A stretch of 9,289 nt of DNA from the NCBI GenBank assembly GCA_003695605.1, contig RFIK01000161.1, positions 1 through 9,289 of the forward strand, written 5' to 3'. The translations under genes were made by a program, and so were the position numbers. The stretch is from Chlorobiota bacterium (lineage in GTDB: Bacteria > Bacteroidota > Ignavibacteria > Kapaibacteriales > NICIL-2). Positions 7,253 to 9,289 of this stretch are shown piece after piece. How positions within the stretch are numbered: the first letter of the stretch is position 1; each line of letters opens with the position of its first letter. Below the pieces are notes generated by a model. The model saw nothing but the letters and a program-made list of their open reading frames with translations, was not told where the DNA came from and searched no databases.

Positions 7253-7281
7253 AATATATGCAAGACCAAAACTCATATCAA
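7253..7281 (-). promoter_or_regulatory. Sigma70-like promoter upstream of the secreted-protein gene
   Basis: On the minus strand TTGATA (7281-7276) and TATATT (7258-7253) are separated by exactly 17 bases, each matching 5 of 6 consensus positions. Transcription would start near 7246, leaving a leader of about 315 bases before the ATG at 6930. It begins about 32 bases past the acs stop. If correct, the secreted protein can be expressed independently of acs. In this phylum group the -10/-35 consensus can differ, which lowers certainty. Confidence 0.45.
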
Positions 7282-7312
7282 TCCAGCGCTTGTTTGCAGG
7301 GGAGATTGAATT

Positions 7313-9283
7313 TTAGTCCTCCCGATACCGCTGCACAAGATGCTGCACGACGCTGGGATCGGCAAGCGTTGTTGTGTCGCCGAGCAGGCGTCCTTCGGCA
7401 ATATCCCGCAATAATCGGCGCATGATTTTCCCAGAGCGAGTCTTGGGAAGCTCCGCGGTAAAATGCAGCTCCGTTGGCCGCGCCAACGCCCCAATCCGCG
7501 TGGCAACGTACTCAATCAACTCCTCAGCAAGTCCTCCACGCATCGGGATGGATTCCCGCACTGTAACAAACGCAACCGGTACCTGTCCTTTGACGGGGTC
7601 AGTCCGTCCGATCACCGCTGCTTCGGCAACGGCCGGATGCTCGACAAGAACACTCTCAAGCTCCATCGTGCTGAGCCGATGTCCTGCAACGTTGAGGACA
7701 TCATCAGTACGTCCAAGCAACCAGAAGAAACCGTCCTCATCGCACACTGCCGCATCCCCTGTTGCGTACATCCCCGGGAAACGAGTCCAGTACGTCTGGA
7801 CGTAGCGCTCAGAATCGCCCCAGATCGTGCGCGACATGGACGGCCACGGTTGGGTGAGCACAAGATAGCCACGCTCACCTGGTGGACACGGCGCGCCACG
7901 ATCATCCACAACGGCAGCAGCAAAGCCCGGCAATGGGAACGTCGCTGACCCAGGTTTGAGTGGCGTTCGTCCTGCCAGTGGCGCTATGACAATGCACCCT
8001 GTTTCCGTCTGCCACCACGTATCCACAACAGGGCAGCGCTTGCCCCCGATGTGCTCCCAATACCACAACCACGCTTCCGGGTTGATCGGCTCGCCCACGC
8101 TACCGAGCAACCGAAGGCTTTCGAGGTTGTGCCGCCGCACGTACTCTTCCCCCCAGCGCATCATCGCGCGAATCGCAGTCGGTGCGGTGTAGAGGATCGT
8201 CACACCGTACTTTTCGACGAGCGCCCACCACCGATCGCGATCGGGATAATCCGGTGCACCTTCGTACATGAGCACTGTCGCACCATTGGCAAGCGGCCCA
8301 TAGACGACATAGCTATGACCGGTAATCCAGCCGATGTCTGCTGTACACCAGTAGACATCGTCATCGGCAATGTCGAAGACCCAGTGGGTCGTAGCAGCAA
8401 CACCTGTGAGATACCCACCCGTTGTATGGAGCTGCCCTTTGGGTTTCCCTGTCGTCCCACTGGTGTAAAGAACGAAGAGTGGATCTTCGCTCTCCATTGG
8501 CGTGGGTGGGCAGTTTGATGATGCATCATCCATGAGATGATTCCACCACAGATCGCGCCCACTCTGCATCGGAACTTGCATGGCATCCTCCACTCCGCGG
8601 TGGATGACTACCACATGCCGGATGCTTGGGCACTGCTCGAGCGCTTGATCAGCGTTACGCTTCAGTGGAACGATGCTCCCCCGTCGCCATCCGCCGTCCG
8701 CAGTAATTAGCAGGCTGCTCTGCGAGTCATTGATTCGATCTCGGAGTGCATCAGCAGAAAATCCCCCGAACACAACACTATGGATCGCGCCAATCCGGGC
8801 GCATGCAAGCATTGCAATGACAGCTTCAGGAATCATCGGCAGATAGATCGTCACTCGATCCCCTTTGCGCACGCCGAGTGCGAGCAGTACGTTCGCAAAG
8901 CGCTGGATTTGACGATAGAGGTCGTCGTAGGTCAGCACGCGCACATCCCCTGGCTCGCCTTCCCAGATGATGGCTGCTTTGTTCCGACGCCATGAGTGAG
9001 CGTGCCGATCCACACAGTTTTCTGCTGCGTTGAGTTTGCCACCACCGAACCACTCTACCCACGGAGGCTGCGACCCAGCTCTGGGCGGCTGCCAGCGGAG
9101 TGCCCACGAAGGTGGCACGATCCAGGTTAGGTACCGTTGTGCAACGTGGAGCCAGAATTCAGCGTGGTTGTCTTGCGCGCTGTCCCCGAGATCACTCTGC
9201 AATGGCGTCCGACGTTGCCAGTGATCGAGCTCGATGACCACATCGCTCGAAAAATCGAGGGCGGAACTCTTCTGCTGCTCCAT
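7313..9283 (-). CDS. acs: Acetyl-CoA synthetase (AMP-forming)
   Basis: Converts acetate, ATP and CoA to acetyl-CoA via acetyl-AMP in the cytoplasm, feeding acetate into central metabolism. The 656 residues align along the whole length with E. coli Acs (652). N-terminal ACAS domain: WFGGGKLNAAENCVDRH (78-94). ATP-loop YTSGTTGKPKG (273-283). Acetate pocket and nucleotide motifs: GWITGHS (318-324), GSVGEPINPEAW (394-405), DTWWQTETG (421-429), with the Val of SVGEP and the second Trp that keep the pocket small, so acetate and not longer acids is the expected substrate. YATGD (506-510), GRTDDVLNVAGHRLST (524-539) and PKTRSGKIMRR (613-623), where K619 is the lysine controlled by acetylation in relatives. 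Oddities: Gln284 where Val/Ile is usual, and Cys430 where Gly is usual. Only 6 bases (no stop) precede the ATG at 9283, so a more upstream start cannot be excluded; the ribosome site is outside the window. Confidence 0.96.
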   Translation of the reverse strand: MEQQKSSALDFSSDVVIELDHWQRRTPLQSDLGDSAQDNHAEFWLHVAQRYLTWIVPPSWALRWQPPRAGSQPPWVEWFGGGKLNAAENCVDRHAHSWRRNKAAIIWEGEPGDVRVLTYDDLYRQIQRFANVLLALGVRKGDRVTIYLPMIPEAVIAMLACARIGAIHSVVFGGFSADALRDRINDSQSSLLITADGGWRRGSIVPLKRNADQALEQCPSIRHVVVIHRGVEDAMQVPMQSGRDLWWNHLMDDASSNCPPTPMESEDPLFVLYTSGTTGKPKGQLHTTGGYLTGVAATTHWVFDIADDDVYWCTADIGWITGHSYVVYGPLANGATVLMYEGAPDYPDRDRWWALVEKYGVTILYTAPTAIRAMMRWGEEYVRRHNLESLRLLGSVGEPINPEAWLWYWEHIGGKRCPVVDTWWQTETGCIVIAPLAGRTPLKPGSATFPLPGFAAAVVDDRGAPCPPGERGYLVLTQPWPSMSRTIWGDSERYVQTYWTRFPGMYATGDAAVCDEDGFFWLLGRTDDVLNVAGHRLSTMELESVLVEHPAVAEAAVIGRTDPVKGQVPVAFVTVRESIPMRGGLAEELIEYVATRIGALARPTELHFTAELPKTRSGKIMRRLLRDIAEGRLLGDTTTLADPSVVQHLVQRYRED

Positions 9284-9289
9284 CGGTGC

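Larger units (their letters stand above)
6931..7312. other. Long intergenic leader with a TTGCAT cluster
   Basis: These 382 bases between the acs stop and the secreted-protein start hold no convincing gene. On the plus strand TTGCAT occurs at 6977-6982, 7080-7085 and 7157-7162, and as ATGCAA at 7217-7222 and 7258-7263. ACATATTTGCAT (6971-6982) is repeated in inverted orientation at 7217-7228. TGCACTTT is directly repeated at 7073-7080 and 7099-7106, and the included AGTGCA/TGCACT could form a small stem. No hairpin with a T tract follows acs, so read-through from acs is possible. Confidence 0.6.

Noticed and set aside
7374..9224. Several plus-strand frames opposite acs (for example 7374-7805, 7463-7948, 8051-8518)
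   Set aside because: They are antisense to a full-length, motif-complete acetyl-CoA synthetase and are explained by its codon use.

Overview
The window reads as a chromosomal segment of a free-living bacterium of the Bacteroidota/Chlorobiota/Ignavibacteria/Kapaibacteria (FCB) group. The main reason is that the middle gene ends in a type A sorting domain of the type IX secretion system (T9SS), which is essentially confined to that group. A clear AAGGAGG ribosome-binding site and moderately high GC argue for a Chlorobiota/Ignavibacteria/Kapaibacteria-like member rather than a classical Bacteroides-type genome, where Shine-Dalgarno sites are usually weak. That placement is inference.

All three real genes lie on the minus strand, so transcription runs from high to low coordinates. 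(1) 7313-9283: acetyl-CoA synthetase (acs), essentially full length, its start only 6 bases from the right edge. (2) 6931-7312: a 382-base non-coding stretch that holds a good sigma70-like promoter (7253-7281), an unusual cluster of TTGCAT hexamers and the ribosome-binding site of the next gene. (3) 4015-6930: a 971-residue secreted, cysteine-rich multidomain protein with signal peptide, beta-sandwich domains, an SdrD B-like domain and a C-terminal T9SS sorting domain. (4) 3806-4014: an intergenic region with a textbook intrinsic terminator (3958-3994) and a leader that can fold over the next start codon. (5) 1-3805: the N-terminal 1268 residues of a second, very large secreted protein. Its reading frame is open without any stop from 3805 to the left edge; its C-terminus lies outside the window.

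The two surface proteins appear to be products of one family. The big one begins with five DUF11-like adhesin/stalk modules, each carrying a T-x-[TV]-D-x-L-P core. Its second half consists of Cys-rich modules that end in a recurring C-x-D-[TS]-L...C-P...C-C linker, and the same linker occurs several times in the 971-residue protein. I infer a pair of long disulphide-stabilised cell-surface or secreted fibres. acs is a housekeeping enzyme of acetate activation and probably a neighbour by chance, although no terminator is visible between it and the secreted-protein gene. No RNA genes, CRISPR arrays, insertion sequences or phage genes were seen.
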